Of a stretch of 64,000 nucleotides of DNA, positions 8,297-18,300 are shown in pieces. The DNA is from CAVYOE01 sp963770155. GTDB lineage: Bacteria; Actinomycetota; Thermoleophilia; Solirubrobacterales; 70-9. Made by a program: the position numbers and the translations under genes. The stretch lies in assembly GCA_963770155.1 (NCBI GenBank), contig CAVYOE010000001.1:62001-126000 (forward strand), given 5' to 3'. The notes beneath the pieces were generated by a model that was not told the DNA's origin, did no database searches, and was given only the letters and a program-made list of their open reading frames with translations. Every line of letters begins with the position of its first letter. Positions within the stretch are counted from its first letter, which is position 1.

Positions 8297-9549
8297 CCGG
8301 GCGCCGCAGCGGAGGCGAAGCCGAGCAGCGCCGAGTCGCGTCAATTGGAGTTCTGGGGCGTGGAACAGTCGGCAAGGCTTTTGCGGACCTGTTGAAGGAG
8401 CGCGCGCCGGCGGTGAAGAAAGCCACCGGCCTCGAGCCGAAGATCGTCGGCACCCTGAGGCGGAAGAGCGGCAGCTTCGAGAGGATCCTCGCCCGCAGCG
8501 ACGTGATCGTCGAGCTGATCGGCGGCACCAACCCGGCCCTCAAGTACGTCAAGCGTGCGCTCGAGAGCGGCTGCCACGTGGTCACGGCAAACAAGCAGCT
8601 GATCGCCCAACACGGAGACGAGCTGCTCGCTGCGGCCAAGGAGGGAGGGGCGCAGCTGCGCTTCGAGGCCGCGGTCGCCGGCGCGATCCCGGTGATCCGG
8701 GTGGTCCAGGAGAGTCTCGGCACGCTTGAGATCGAGAAGGTCTTCGGGATCGTCAACGGAACGACGAACTTCGTCCTCACCGAGATGGCGCGGACCGGCG
8801 CCTCCTATGACGACGCGCTCGTCGATGCGAAGCGCCGCGGTTTCGCCGAGGCAGACCCGACCGAGGACGTAAACGGCGCCGACGCGGCGGCGAAGATGGC
8901 GATCCTCGCCCGCCTCGCCTTTCGCACCCCGGTCAATCTCAAGGAAGTCGAGTACGAGGGGATCCAGCAGATCCGTCCCGAGGATCTCGCCTATGCCAAG
9001 GAGCTCGGCCTCTCGCTGAAGCTGCTCGGGGTCGCCGAGCGGCTGGGCAGCGGATTGAGCGTACGCGTCTTCCCGTGCTTCCTCTTTCCGGGCCATCCGC
9101 TCGCCCCGGTCGAGGGTCCGTTCAACGCGGTCATGGTCGAGGCGCCGGCGATCACGGAGATCACGATGTCGGGGCCCGGCGCCGGCGGAATCGAAACGGC
9201 CTCCGCAGTCCTCGGCGATGTCGTCTCGGTTCTTACGGGCGGTGCGCCTCTCCCCACCGCCGGCCGCAAGCTGCGGATGGCGAAGGACGTGGAATCCGCC
9301 TTCTACCTCCACCTCGAGGTCGCCGACAAGCCAGGGGTCCTCGCCAAGATCGCGGAGATCCTCGGCAAGCATGAGATCTCGGTCCGAAGCGTGGTCCAGC
9401 GCGGCCTCGGCGACGACGCGCGGCTGGTCATGGTCACCCACGAGGCTTCGGAGAGGCGATTCAAGGCCGCGCTGGCGAGGATCGCCAAGCTCAAGTTCCT
9501 GCGCTCGGCCCCGCGCTCGATCCGGGTGATCGAGGAGGAATTCACTTGA
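8293..9549 (+). CDS. hom: Homoserine dehydrogenase with ACT domain
   Basis: The 418-aa enzyme reduces aspartate semialdehyde to homoserine with NAD(P)H, the branch step to threonine and methionine. The nucleotide-binding motif GVLGRGTVG is at residues 19-27, the catalytic region TANKQLI near 101, and the substrate region GIVNGTTNF / ADPTEDVNGADAAAK follows. The C-terminal ACT domain (about 333-410, LEVADKPGVLAKIAEIL) suggests feedback inhibition by threonine, as in related actinobacterial enzymes. It overlaps lysA by 4 bases and is followed 13 bases later by thrC, supporting co-translation. A roughly 15-residue Arg-rich extension precedes the usual start. Confidence 0.96.
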   Translation: MTGRRSGGEAEQRRVASIGVLGRGTVGKAFADLLKERAPAVKKATGLEPKIVGTLRRKSGSFERILARSDVIVELIGGTNPALKYVKRALESGCHVVTANKQLIAQHGDELLAAAKEGGAQLRFEAAVAGAIPVIRVVQESLGTLEIEKVFGIVNGTTNFVLTEMARTGASYDDALVDAKRRGFAEADPTEDVNGADAAAKMAILARLAFRTPVNLKEVEYEGIQQIRPEDLAYAKELGLSLKLLGVAERLGSGLSVRVFPCFLFPGHPLAPVEGPFNAVMVEAPAITEITMSGPGAGGIETASAVLGDVVSVLTGGAPLPTAGRKLRMAKDVESAFYLHLEVADKPGVLAKIAEILGKHEISVRSVVQRGLGDDARLVMVTHEASERRFKAALARIAKLKFLRSAPRSIRVIEEEFT

Positions 9550-9562
9550 TCGGAGGTGGCGC

Positions 9563-10597
<1,035 letters not shown>

Positions 10598-11497
10598 ATG
10601 CGCGTTTCGGTGGTCGTCCCGGCTCGGAACGCCGAGGCGTCGATGCCTGATCTGCTCGAGGCCCTCCACGGCCAATCATTGCCTGCGGACGAGCGCGAGA
10701 TCATCGTCGTCGACGATGCCTCGACTGACGATACGGCCGAGCTCGCCGAGGCGGCCGGGGCGAAGGTGATTCGCCACAGGAAGAACAAGGGCTCCTATAC
10801 AGCCCGCAACTCGGGCCTGGACGTCGCCGGCGGCGAGATCCTCGCCTTCACCGATTCCGATTGCCGGCCCGAGCCTGACTGGCTCGAGCGCGGCCTCGGT
10901 GGAATGGCCGAGCATTCGGTCGACCTGGGGGCGGGACGCGTCCAGATGCGGCTCCGACCACGGCCCGCGATCTCGGAGATGCTCAGCGCCTGCGCCGACC
11001 TGAACCAGAACGCCTTTGCCTACTTCGGCGGCTGGGGCGCGACCGCGAACCTGTTCGTCGCCCGCCGCGTCTTCGACCGGATCGGGCCGTTCAACCCAAA
11101 ACTGATCTCCGGCGGGGACCTCGAGTTCGGCCTGCGCGCCCGCGAGGCGGGCTTTGCGATCTGGTACCTCGAGGACGCTGTCGTCCGACACCCGCCGCGG
11201 CGCGGCGTCGCGGTTCCCCGCAAGGCATTCCGGACCGGGTTCGGACAGGCCCAGGTGGTCAGCAACGGAAGCGGTCCCGCCTCGGACCCGGCGATGTACT
11301 CGACGAAGCTGCGCGCGCTCGTGCCGCGACTGAGGCGGAAGCCGTGGGGAACCGATCGCCTGCGGGAAGCCGGTTACGAGCCGAGCCGCCGGGAGCTGCG
11401 CCTCCTCAACCTGGCCAGCTACCCGCTTGGCTCCTGGCCGCGATATCTCGGCTATCTGGCCGGGTCACTCGGCGCGCGCCTCCCCGGCCGGAGATAA
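10598..11497 (+). CDS. Family 2 glycosyltransferase
   Basis: The 299-aa protein has the GT-A fold of family 2: VSVVVPARN at 3-11, the nucleotide-sugar motif IIVVDDASTDDT at 35-46, and DSD at 86-88 as the metal-binding DxD. GGDLEFGLRAREAGF later is the usual acceptor/catalytic-base region. No multiple transmembrane region is present, so it is likely a cytosolic or peripheral transferase that builds a surface glycan or glycolipid. The ATG follows the thrC stop directly, so it is probably translated from the same transcript, though the function is unrelated. The sugar donor cannot be predicted. Confidence 0.88.
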   Translation: MRVSVVVPARNAEASMPDLLEALHGQSLPADEREIIVVDDASTDDTAELAEAAGAKVIRHRKNKGSYTARNSGLDVAGGEILAFTDSDCRPEPDWLERGLGGMAEHSVDLGAGRVQMRLRPRPAISEMLSACADLNQNAFAYFGGWGATANLFVARRVFDRIGPFNPKLISGGDLEFGLRAREAGFAIWYLEDAVVRHPPRRGVAVPRKAFRTGFGQAQVVSNGSGPASDPAMYSTKLRALVPRLRRKPWGTDRLREAGYEPSRRELRLLNLASYPLGSWPRYLGYLAGSLGARLPGRR

Positions 11498-11542
11498 TGG
11501 AGACGACTGCGACCACCGACCGCGACTGAAAGCGAGGATGCG

Positions 11543-12013
11543 ATGGGGCTGTTCAAGTCGATGAAGGACATGGCGGAGCTGACCAAGACGGGGAAGGAGA
11601 TGCAGAAGCAGCAGCAGGAGCAGGCCGGCTACAAGCCCGGTTTCGGCGGGATGATGGACCAGATGGGCGACATGCTGGCCGACGCGAACGAGCAGCTGAA
11701 GGACATCTCCGGCAAGTCCGGGGACCGCGAGCGGGTGATGAAGGAGGGAGCCAAGGGCAAGGGCATCATCGTCGGCATGGGGACTCCGGAGCGCGGCGCG
11801 CAGTGGTTCAACATGAACCTCGACATGGAGATACGCGTGCCGCGGAAGAAGGCCTACAAGATCAACCAGCAGTACATGGTCCCGGCCGGCGCCCAGCTCG
11901 GCCCGGGGGTCGAGCTGCCGATCTTCGTCGACAAGGAGGATCCGAAACGGATCGAGATCGACTGGCAGAGCGCTCCTCGCGCCGCGGCTGAGGGCGAGAT
12001 CCGCCCGGCCTGA
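11543..12013 (+). CDS. Conserved hypothetical protein (156 aa)
   Basis: The protein opens with a Met/Gln/Lys-rich amphipathic helix (MGLFKSMKDMAELTK, QKQQQEQAG), followed by a Met/Gly segment (GFGGMMDQMGDML). The second half looks like a small beta domain: GIIVGMGTPERGAQWFNMNLDMEIRV, then QYMVPAGAQLGPGVELPIFVD and a WQSAP close. This resembles actinobacterial proteins of unknown function that carry a short all-beta module related to SHOCT/DUF-type membrane-associated proteins; I cannot name the family. No signal peptide. It sits in the same direction as the thr genes and 5 bases before the next start, so may share their transcript. Confidence 0.7.
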   Translation: MGLFKSMKDMAELTKTGKEMQKQQQEQAGYKPGFGGMMDQMGDMLADANEQLKDISGKSGDRERVMKEGAKGKGIIVGMGTPERGAQWFNMNLDMEIRVPRKKAYKINQQYMVPAGAQLGPGVELPIFVDKEDPKRIEIDWQSAPRAAAEGEIRPA

Positions 12014-12018
12014 GCCTG

Positions 12019-12345
12019 GTGAAAATCGAGTTCTTCTGGTGGCGCGAGTGCCCGTCCTGGGGACGTGCCCTGGAGGACCTGCGGCGGGCGATGGAGGAGC
12101 AAGGCCTCGACTCGCAGTCGATTGACGTGATCGAGGTGGCCAGCGCGGACGACGCCGAGCGCGCGTCCTTCATAGGCTCCCCGACGATCCGAGTCGATGG
12201 GGAGGACATACAGCCTCCCGGACCGGACGAGCCGGTCGGGCTCAACTGCCGGGTCTACCGGCGGCCCGATGGCCGCGCCTCGCCGCTCCCCGATCCAGGG
12301 GAAGTGCGCGCAGCGCTTCGCAAGGCAACCGAGAAGGAGACTTAG
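12019..12345 (+). CDS. Small thioredoxin-fold protein with a lone Cys
   Basis: The 108-aa product starts with a GTG at 12019 and has a thioredoxin-like first strand and turn: IEFFWWRECPSWGRAL, with Cys11 followed by Pro-Ser-Trp rather than a second Cys. FIGSPTIRVDG gives the cis-Pro loop (SPT) of the fold. An internal Cys in GLNCRVYRR could act as a partner. The family pattern is that of short actinobacterial thioredoxin-like proteins annotated near mercury/arsenic or redox genes. It lies directly before another thioredoxin-fold gene, which starts 1 base after its stop, so the two may work together. Function otherwise unknown. Confidence 0.7.
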   Translation: MKIEFFWWRECPSWGRALEDLRRAMEEQGLDSQSIDVIEVASADDAERASFIGSPTIRVDGEDIQPPGPDEPVGLNCRVYRRPDGRASPLPDPGEVRAALRKATEKET

Positions 12346-12346
12346 A

Positions 12347-12883
12347 TTGGCCGGAATATCGCTAGGTGACGAGGCACCCGCGTTCAAGCTGCCGGCGACC
12401 GACGGCAAGGAGTACGAGCTCGGCGAGCCCAATCCCGATTTCCCGGCCACGGTCGTCTATTGGACTTGCAACCACTGCCCCTACGCCCTCGCCTGGCACG
12501 ATCGCCTGCTCGAAGTGGCGCGGGAGTACGGAGAAAAGGGCGTCCGCTTCCTGGCGATCAACTCGAACGACGCCAAGAAGTACCCCGACGATTCGTTCGA
12601 GGCGATGAAGGAGCGGGTCAAGGTGGAGGGCAACTGGCCGCATCCCTACCTCTACGACGAGAGCCAGGAGGTTGCAAAGGCCTACGGCGCCGAGAAGACC
12701 CCAGATCTCTTCGTCTTCGGGGAGGACCTGAAACTGCGTTACCGCGGGGCCCCCGATGCCGACTACGAGGATCCTTCGCAGGAGGCGGCCTGGCTTCGCA
12801 CCGCGGTCGACGACCTGCTCGGCGGCCGCGAGGTCGAGATGGCCGAGACCGAGCCGGTCGGTTGCACGATCAAGTGGAGGTGA
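12347..12883 (+). CDS. AhpC/TSA-type thioredoxin-fold protein
   Basis: A TTG start at 12347 with GAAGGAG 7 bases upstream gives 178 residues. The frame is open further upstream but overlaps the preceding gene, so the TTG is chosen. The sequence is of the redoxin type: AGISLGDEAPAFKLPATDG opening, VVYWTCNHCPYALAWHDRL with C41 and C44 as a CxxC, then KGVRFLAINSNDAKKYPDDS and KTPDLFVFG containing the cis-Pro. The NHCPY motif marks a known bacterial subfamily of peroxiredoxin/TlpA-like proteins. A final Cys (GCTIKW) is close to the C-terminus. Likely a cytosolic thiol-disulfide protein; substrate unknown. Confidence 0.85.
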   Translation: MAGISLGDEAPAFKLPATDGKEYELGEPNPDFPATVVYWTCNHCPYALAWHDRLLEVAREYGEKGVRFLAINSNDAKKYPDDSFEAMKERVKVEGNWPHPYLYDESQEVAKAYGAEKTPDLFVFGEDLKLRYRGAPDADYEDPSQEAAWLRTAVDDLLGGREVEMAETEPVGCTIKWR

Positions 12884-12884
12884 C

Positions 12885-12929
12885 ATGACGGCGGCTGCTC
12901 CGCTTCGCGCCCGCCGCCGCCGGGCTTGA
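12885..12929 (+). CDS. 14-codon ORF overlapping the thrB start
   Basis: ATG at 12885 is preceded by GTGGAGGTGAC, a strong ribosome-binding site, and reads MTAAAPLRARRRRA before a TGA at 12927. That TGA overlaps the thrB start codon (TTGA). thrB itself has no Shine-Dalgarno. The simplest reading is a translated mini-ORF that couples ribosomes onto the TTG of thrB. It has no Thr codons of the usual leader-peptide type (one ACG only), so a classic attenuator is not supported. Coding status is inferred from the RBS and overlap only. Confidence 0.4.
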   Translation: MTAAAPLRARRRRA

Positions 12930-13816
12930 CGGAGCGGCGACGGCTGGTCCGGGTCCCAGCTTCCTCGGCCAACCTCGGCCCGGGCTATGACGTGCTCGCG
13001 GCGGCCCTCTCTCTTACGCTGGAGCTCGAGGTCGAGGAGGCCTCCGAGTTCGCGGTCGAGGCTCCGGGCATCGATGTGCCCACGGACCGCTCGAATCTCT
13101 GCGTCAAGGCGTTTGAATCGCTGCACTCCGCCGACGGGGTCCGCTTCCGGATCCGGAGCGACATCCCCCTCGCCCGCGGCCTCGGCTCATCTGCGGCAGC
13201 GATCGTCGCCGGCCTGGTCGCGGCCGAGCATCTCTACGAGCTGGCCCTCTCGAAGGAAGAGCTGCTCGAGCGAGCCGCCAAGATCGAGGGCCACCCAGAC
13301 AACGTCGCGGCGGCCCTTTACGGCGGCTTCGTCGCCTGCGTTCGCGGCGGCCCCGCAGGGGAGGGTGGCCCCGTCGCGGCGCGGTTCGAGCCGACCGAGG
13401 GGATCGAGGCGGTGCTGCTCATCCCCGCGGAGGAGGTGCCGACCGAGCAGGCCCGGGAGGCGATCCCGGACCAGGTGCCGCTGGCCGACGCCGTCGCCAA
13501 CATCGGCTCAACCGCGCTGCTGGTCCTCGGGCTCCAGCGCGGCGACCTCAACCTGATCCAGCTCGGGCTTCGCGACCGGATCCACCAGCCGCGCCGCTCT
13601 TCGCTCTACCCGAAGTCGGTCGAGCTGATCGAGTCGGCGAGCGAGCTCGGCGCGATCGGGGCGAGCATCTCCGGGGCCGGCCCGACCGTGCTCTTCTGGG
13701 TCAACTGGCAGGAGACCGGCCAGGTGGTCGAGGCGCTGAAGCAGCGGGTCGGAGCGGGAGCTGAGATCCGCCGCGTCCCGTTCGCAGCGCTCGGCGCCGA
13801 CGTTCCCGAGCTTTAG
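12926..13816 (+). CDS. thrB: Homoserine kinase
   Basis: The 296-aa GHMP kinase phosphorylates homoserine for ThrC. RVPASSANLGPGYD at 9-22 is the ThrB N-terminal signature, the ATP-binding GHMP loop PLARGLGSSAA is at 81-91, and the C-terminal GHMP motif GASISGAGPTVLF is present. The length is normal. The start is a TTG at 12926 with no visible ribosome-binding site, overlapping the stop of a 14-codon ORF; no better in-frame start exists because the conserved core begins within 8 residues. It completes the threonine pathway but is separated from hom-thrC by four genes of other function. Confidence 0.95.
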   Translation: MTERRRLVRVPASSANLGPGYDVLAAALSLTLELEVEEASEFAVEAPGIDVPTDRSNLCVKAFESLHSADGVRFRIRSDIPLARGLGSSAAAIVAGLVAAEHLYELALSKEELLERAAKIEGHPDNVAAALYGGFVACVRGGPAGEGGPVAARFEPTEGIEAVLLIPAEEVPTEQAREAIPDQVPLADAVANIGSTALLVLGLQRGDLNLIQLGLRDRIHQPRRSSLYPKSVELIESASELGAIGASISGAGPTVLFWVNWQETGQVVEALKQRVGAGAEIRRVPFAALGADVPEL

Positions 13817-13825
13817 CCGCGGGGC

Positions 13826-14260
13826 TCAGTCAAGCAGCCCGACCTGGCGCAGGATCGAGACCGAGTCCGAGTAGACGTCCTTGCGCTTCACCTTTCCGTC
13901 CTCGAACGGGATCACGTCGATCCCCTTCCACTCGATCGTCTTGCCGGTCGGCTCGGCGAGCAGGTCGCCACGCTTCATCGTGTTCGAGTGGGTCGCGGTT
14001 GCGGTCCACTCCTGGGTGACGACGCCGTCGCGTGCGTAGAGGCGCCGGGTCTCGAACTTGATGTCGGGCCAGGTCTCGAAGATGGAGCCGATGTGCCCGC
14101 GGGCCTCTTCGCCTGTCGCCGACTCGCCCGCGGTGTGGTTCTCGAAGACCATGTCGGGCGAGTGCATCGACATGATCGCGTCGAGGTCGTGGTCGTTCCA
14201 GGCCTGGTTGTAGCGGGCGATCGTTTCTTCCAGGGCGTCGGGGGAATCGGGGTCAGCCAC
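13826..14260 (-). CDS. SnoaL-like / NTF2-fold protein
   Basis: The 144-aa product fits the SnoaL-like polyketide cyclase-related NTF2 fold: an N-terminal helix pair with ARYNQAWNDHDLDAIMSMHSPDMVFEN, then HIGSIFETWPDIKFETRRLYARDGVV strands, WTATATHSNTM, and IEWKGIDVIPFEDGKV closing strands. Such proteins are usually small-molecule isomerases, cyclases or binding proteins; no catalytic set can be assigned. It is convergent with thrB (9-bp gap) and divergent from the cupin gene (58-bp gap), so it probably has its own promoter in 14261-14318. Confidence 0.8.
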   Translation of the reverse strand: MADPDSPDALEETIARYNQAWNDHDLDAIMSMHSPDMVFENHTAGESATGEEARGHIGSIFETWPDIKFETRRLYARDGVVTQEWTATATHSNTMKRGDLLAEPTGKTIEWKGIDVIPFEDGKVKRKDVYSDSVSILRQVGLLD

Positions 14261-14318
14261 GGGAGAGAGGATATTTTGTCGGCACGGAACACGAGTGAAG
14301 GACGACCAAAGGAGAGAG

Positions 14319-14693
14319 ATGGCCGAGGGCTACGAGGTCAAGCACGTCGACGATTTCGAGGTGATGGAAGGCTCTGGCGGCGCGACCTGGCGGCTCGCCC
14401 GCAAGGCGCTGGGCAGCGAAGCCTTCGGCTTCAACGTGGTCGAGATCGAGCCCGGGGGAGAGATCCCCGCGCACGACGAGAGCGAGTCGGGACAGGAAGA
14501 GGTCTTCATCATCCTCGAGGGCGATGGGACAATCGTTGCCGGGGATGAGGAGCACGACGCCCCGGCCGGTACCTTCGCCCGTTACTCGCCCGAGACCAAC
14601 CGGACGATTCGAAACAAATCCGAGTCTCCGGTGAGGGCGCTGCTGATCGGCGTCGCGCCGGATTCCAGCTACAAGCCGCCGGAGTGGGCCTGA
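14319..14693 (+). CDS. Cupin-domain protein
   Basis: The ATG at 14319 has AAAGGAG 5 bases upstream, making it preferable to the in-frame GTG at 14295; this gives 124 aa. The single cupin barrel is visible: VVEIEPGGEIPAHDESESGQEEVFIILEG corresponds to motif 1 (G(X)5HxH...E), but the second His of the usual HxH is Asp (HDESES), and motif 2 reads DAPAGTFARYSPETN without a His. So metal binding may be altered or lost. Family members can be enzymes or ligand-binding proteins; function unknown. It diverges from the SnoaL-like gene. Confidence 0.8.
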   Translation: MAEGYEVKHVDDFEVMEGSGGATWRLARKALGSEAFGFNVVEIEPGGEIPAHDESESGQEEVFIILEGDGTIVAGDEEHDAPAGTFARYSPETNRTIRNKSESPVRALLIGVAPDSSYKPPEWA

Positions 14694-14719
14694 GGCCGCC
14701 GGCGCCGCGAGCTAGCTAG

Positions 14720-15217
14720 TTAGCTGCAGACCTGGAAGCCGAAGCCCTTGATCAGGCGGGCGGCCTCGGCGTTCTTGCGCTCGAACCGCTTCGACAGCTT
14801 GCGGGAGCGCTCGAACTTGCCCTGCTTGAAGGCCCGGGATGAGTCGGCGAAGTCGTCAACGGCCTCACGCTTCAGAGCGAGCCATGGGTTGAGCAGCGCC
14901 GAATCCTCGGCCGGCTGCGGCATCGCCGCGAGCGCCCCGACCATGCGGCTGAGGCGGTTGGCGATCCGCAGGGCCCGGTTGCCGAAGCGGCGCTGAAACT
15001 CGCGCAGCCCCGCCGGGTCGGCGGGCACCTGCTTGAGGCTCTCGAGCAGGCGCTTGAACGGCTTCTTCGTGTCCGTGATCGCGTCGCGGCAGATCGGATC
15101 CGCCGCCGCGATGTATTCGGCGTGCGTGGCAGCCGCGGACGCGCTCGGAAAGGCGGCCGCTGCGGCCACAAGCACCACGAGGCCGCCGAGGAGGGGTCGT
15201 TTCCCTGCGAATCTCAC
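14720..15217 (-). CDS. Secreted alpha-helical hypothetical protein
   Basis: The GTG at 15217 with AGGAA immediately upstream is chosen; it opens VRFAGKRPLLGG followed by a hydrophobic signal segment (about 10-27) and an AXA cleavage site (SASAAATHA). The 165-aa product is then mostly helical, with CRDAI early in the mature part and a C-terminal QVCS, so C-terminal and N-terminal Cys could pair. The longer frame from 15388 would overlap the gltB leader and is not used. I recognise no family; this style of small secreted, helix-rich protein with two Cys recurs in actinobacteria. Divergent from gltB. Confidence 0.65.
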   Translation of the reverse strand: MRFAGKRPLLGGLVVLVAAAAAFPSASAAATHAEYIAAADPICRDAITDTKKPFKRLLESLKQVPADPAGLREFQRRFGNRALRIANRLSRMVGALAAMPQPAEDSALLNPWLALKREAVDDFADSSRAFKQGKFERSRKLSKRFERKNAEAARLIKGFGFQVCS

Positions 15218-15270
15218 TTCCTGAAGAGTAGGAAATCGAGCAGAAATCCAGGCGCCGGGTGCAGTGCCCG

Positions 15271-15276
15271 TATAAT
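15271..15276 (+). promoter_or_regulatory. Consensus -10 (TATAAT) for gltB
   Basis: TATAAT sits 61 bases before the gltB TTG. No recognisable -35 lies 16-19 bases upstream. The predicted start near 15283 would give a leader of about 55 nt with GGGAGG at 15328-15333. Confidence 0.5.
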
Positions 15277-15337
15277 GCCCCGGTCCGTTTGCCCGTCGCG
15301 CGCCCGCTCGAAGAAGGCGCGGAAACCGGGAGGTCAA

Positions 15338-18300
15338 TTGAACAATCGAGCCGCCAGCAGCCGGCCCCTGGGTCAGGAGCCGGCCCACACCCCCTCAGCC
15401 GAGACCCGCTACGCGTGGGATCGGCCGTACAGGCCGCTTGTCTCGCCGCCCAGCGTCGAGGACAAGGACGCCTGCGCGATCTATGCCTCCGTCCGCAAGG
15501 ACGCGACGCCCAGTCACGAGCCGGTCGAGCTCGCCCTGAGCTCGCTCCAGAAGATGCTGCACCGCGCCGGCAACGTCGACGGCGAGGGTGACGGCTGCGG
15601 TCTTCTCGTCGACATCCCAAGCAAGATCTGGGCGGAAGAAGTCCGGTCCGGCGGCCACAACCCCGCGCTGGCCCTCGACGACGCCTTCGCGGTCGCCCAC
15701 GTGTTCGTCGAGCGCTCACATGACGTCGAGAAGATCCGGCACGATGCGCGCGAGATCCTCGGCGGGGCCGGTTTCCGGATCCTGGCCGAGCGAATTGGTG
15801 CCGCCGACTCGGCGGCACTCGGCCCCACGGCACGAGAGGAAGAGCCCCACTTCTGGCAGATCGCCGGGCTGGTTCCCGAGGCGGCGGACCTCGACCGCGC
15901 TCTGTTCAAGCTCCAGGTCGAGCTCGAGGTGAAGCTCGGCGTCCATGTCGCCTCCTTCTCGGGGAGCACCTGCGTCTACAAGGTGATGGGCGCGCCGAAG
16001 GTGCTCGGCGGCTACTACCCGGACCTCTCCGACGAGCGCTTCGAGACCGTCGGATGCTTCGGCCACAACCGCTATTCGACCAACACCTGGCCCTCGTTCA
16101 TGCGCGTTCAGCCGTTCGGGGTGCTCGGCCACAACGGCGAGATCAACACGATCGAGCAGCTGCGGCAGGAGGGCCGGATGCTCGGCATCCCGATCGGGGA
16201 GGGCAACTCCGACTCCCAGGACCTGAACCGGGTGGTCGAGACCCTGGTCCGCCGGGAGGGGCTCTCCCTCGCTGAGGCGATGGAGCTGGTTCTGCCGCCG
16301 GTCGCGAACGAGATCCGTGCCCTGCCCGAGGACCTCCACTCCTTCTACATGTACCTGCGCGAGGCGTTCGGGCCGTTCTCTCAGGGCCCCGTGGCCTTGA
16401 TCGCGCGGCACCGCGACGAGTGCGTGTTCAGCTCCGACGCGCTCGGGCTGCGGCCGCTGTGGCAGCTCGAGACCCCGACCGACTGGGTCTACAGCTCGGA
16501 ACCGGGGGTGGTCTCGGTCGAGAAGATGGTCTCCGAGCCGAAGCCGCTGGCGCCGGGCGAGAAGACGATGGTCTCGATCGATCGCGCCAAGCGGACCTCC
16601 AGCCGCCATCCGCACGCCGAGGTCCTGCGGATCGTGCGTGACCGCTGGCTCCAGCGGGCCGGGGCGGAGGAGGTTGCTCCCTACGACCGCGCCCTCCATA
16701 CAGGCGGCCCGTTCGAGGGTCCGGAGATCCCGGGCTACGCCGCCGCCGGGCCATCCGAGCCGATCAAGGTCGGCGAGGGGATCCTGGCCGGGTTCGGCTG
16801 GCAGCGCGACGACGTCAAGCTGGTGCAGCAGATGGCCTCGAACGGGGCCGAGCCGATCGGCTCGCTCGGCTACGACGGGCCGCTCGCGGCGCTCTCGCCC
16901 GAGCGCCAGAACCTCGCCGACTACTTCAAGGAGACGGTCGCGGTCGTGACCAACCCGGCGATCGACCGCGAGCGCGAGATGGAGCATTTCTCGACCCGCT
17001 CGGTCTTCGGCCGCCGGCCGTCGCTGCACGATCCCGCCACCGACACCGGCACCACCGAGACCTCGTTCCCGGTGCTGCTCGGCGGCCACCACGAGCTCGC
17101 ACCCTTTTCCGACGAGGACTACCGCAAGATCGCCCACGAGCACCAGACCTACGTGCTCGAGGATCTCTGGGAGCACTTCCGCGACCGCGCTGCGGCCCTG
17201 GACATCTCGCTGCTGGAGTCCGAGACGACCCAGGGCGCGATCGAGCGCTTGAAGCAGGAGGCCGTCAAGCACGTCCAGGACGGCGCCGAGCTCCTCGTCC
17301 TGACCGACCGCACCGTCTACGAGGGCCAGCGGCGCTACCTCGACCCGCACCTGGCGATCTCGGCGGTCGACCAGGCCCTGAAGGGCTTCCGCGTCGATCC
17401 GGGTCAGGACAACCTGCGCCGGCGCTGCTCGATCGTGCTGCGCTCGGCCGCGATCCGCAACGTCCACGACGTCGTCCTCGCCCTCGGCCTCGGCGCCAAC
17501 GGCGTCTGTCCGTACGTGATGATCGAGGTGGTCTGCGTCGACGACTATCCGGCCGACGTCGCCAACCTCTGCAGCGCCCTCTCCAAGGGGATCGAGAAGG
17601 TGATCTCGACCATCGGCATCCACGAGGTCCGCGGATACGCGCGCCAGTTCTCCTCGATCGGGATCAAGCCCGAGCTCGCCGAGATCTTCCAGACCGAGCA
17701 CTGGGCCGCTTCCGAGAAGGGCGGCACCGGCTTCGCCGAGCTCGATGCCGACACGGCCGAGCGCCACCAGATCCTCTCCGGCGAGGAGGAGTCGAAGCCG
17801 GCAAAGACCTTCCGCTTCTACCCCAAGGTCTACAAGGCGGCGATCGCGGCCTCGAACGGGACCGGCGACTACGCCGAGTACTCGCAGAAGGTGCGCGAGC
17901 TCGAGGAGCGAGAACCCGATCTCGATGCGCCACATCATGGGCCTGCGCAAGGAGCCGGACCGCGAGCCGGTCGACCCGGCGAGCGTCGACGCGTCGGTCG
18001 GCCACCACGACTACCCGATCGTGATCTCCTCGATGAGCTTCGGCTCGCAGTCCGAGCCGGCCTTCCGCGCCTACGCCGAGGCCGGCAAGGCGATCAACAT
18101 CCTCTGCATCAACGGGGAGGGCGGCGAGATCCGCGACATGTACGGCGAATACCGCAAGTGGCGCGGGCAGCAGGTCGCCTCGGGCCGCTTCGGGGTCTCC
18201 GCCGAGATGATCAACTCCTCCTACGTCGCCGAGATCAAGATCGGCCAGGGCGCCAAGCCCGGCGAGGGCGGTCACCTGCCGGGCAAGAAGGTCTCCGAGA

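Noticed and set aside
12885..12929. Threonine attenuator leader before thrB
   Set aside because: The 14-codon peptide has a single Thr codon and no Ile, and no alternative hairpins or T run could be fitted. Coupling by overlap is the better reading.
15716..17950. A 744-aa minus-strand frame opposite gltB
   Set aside because: Leu/Asp/Arg-rich antisense shadow of a conserved gene; no signal peptide, motif or RBS.
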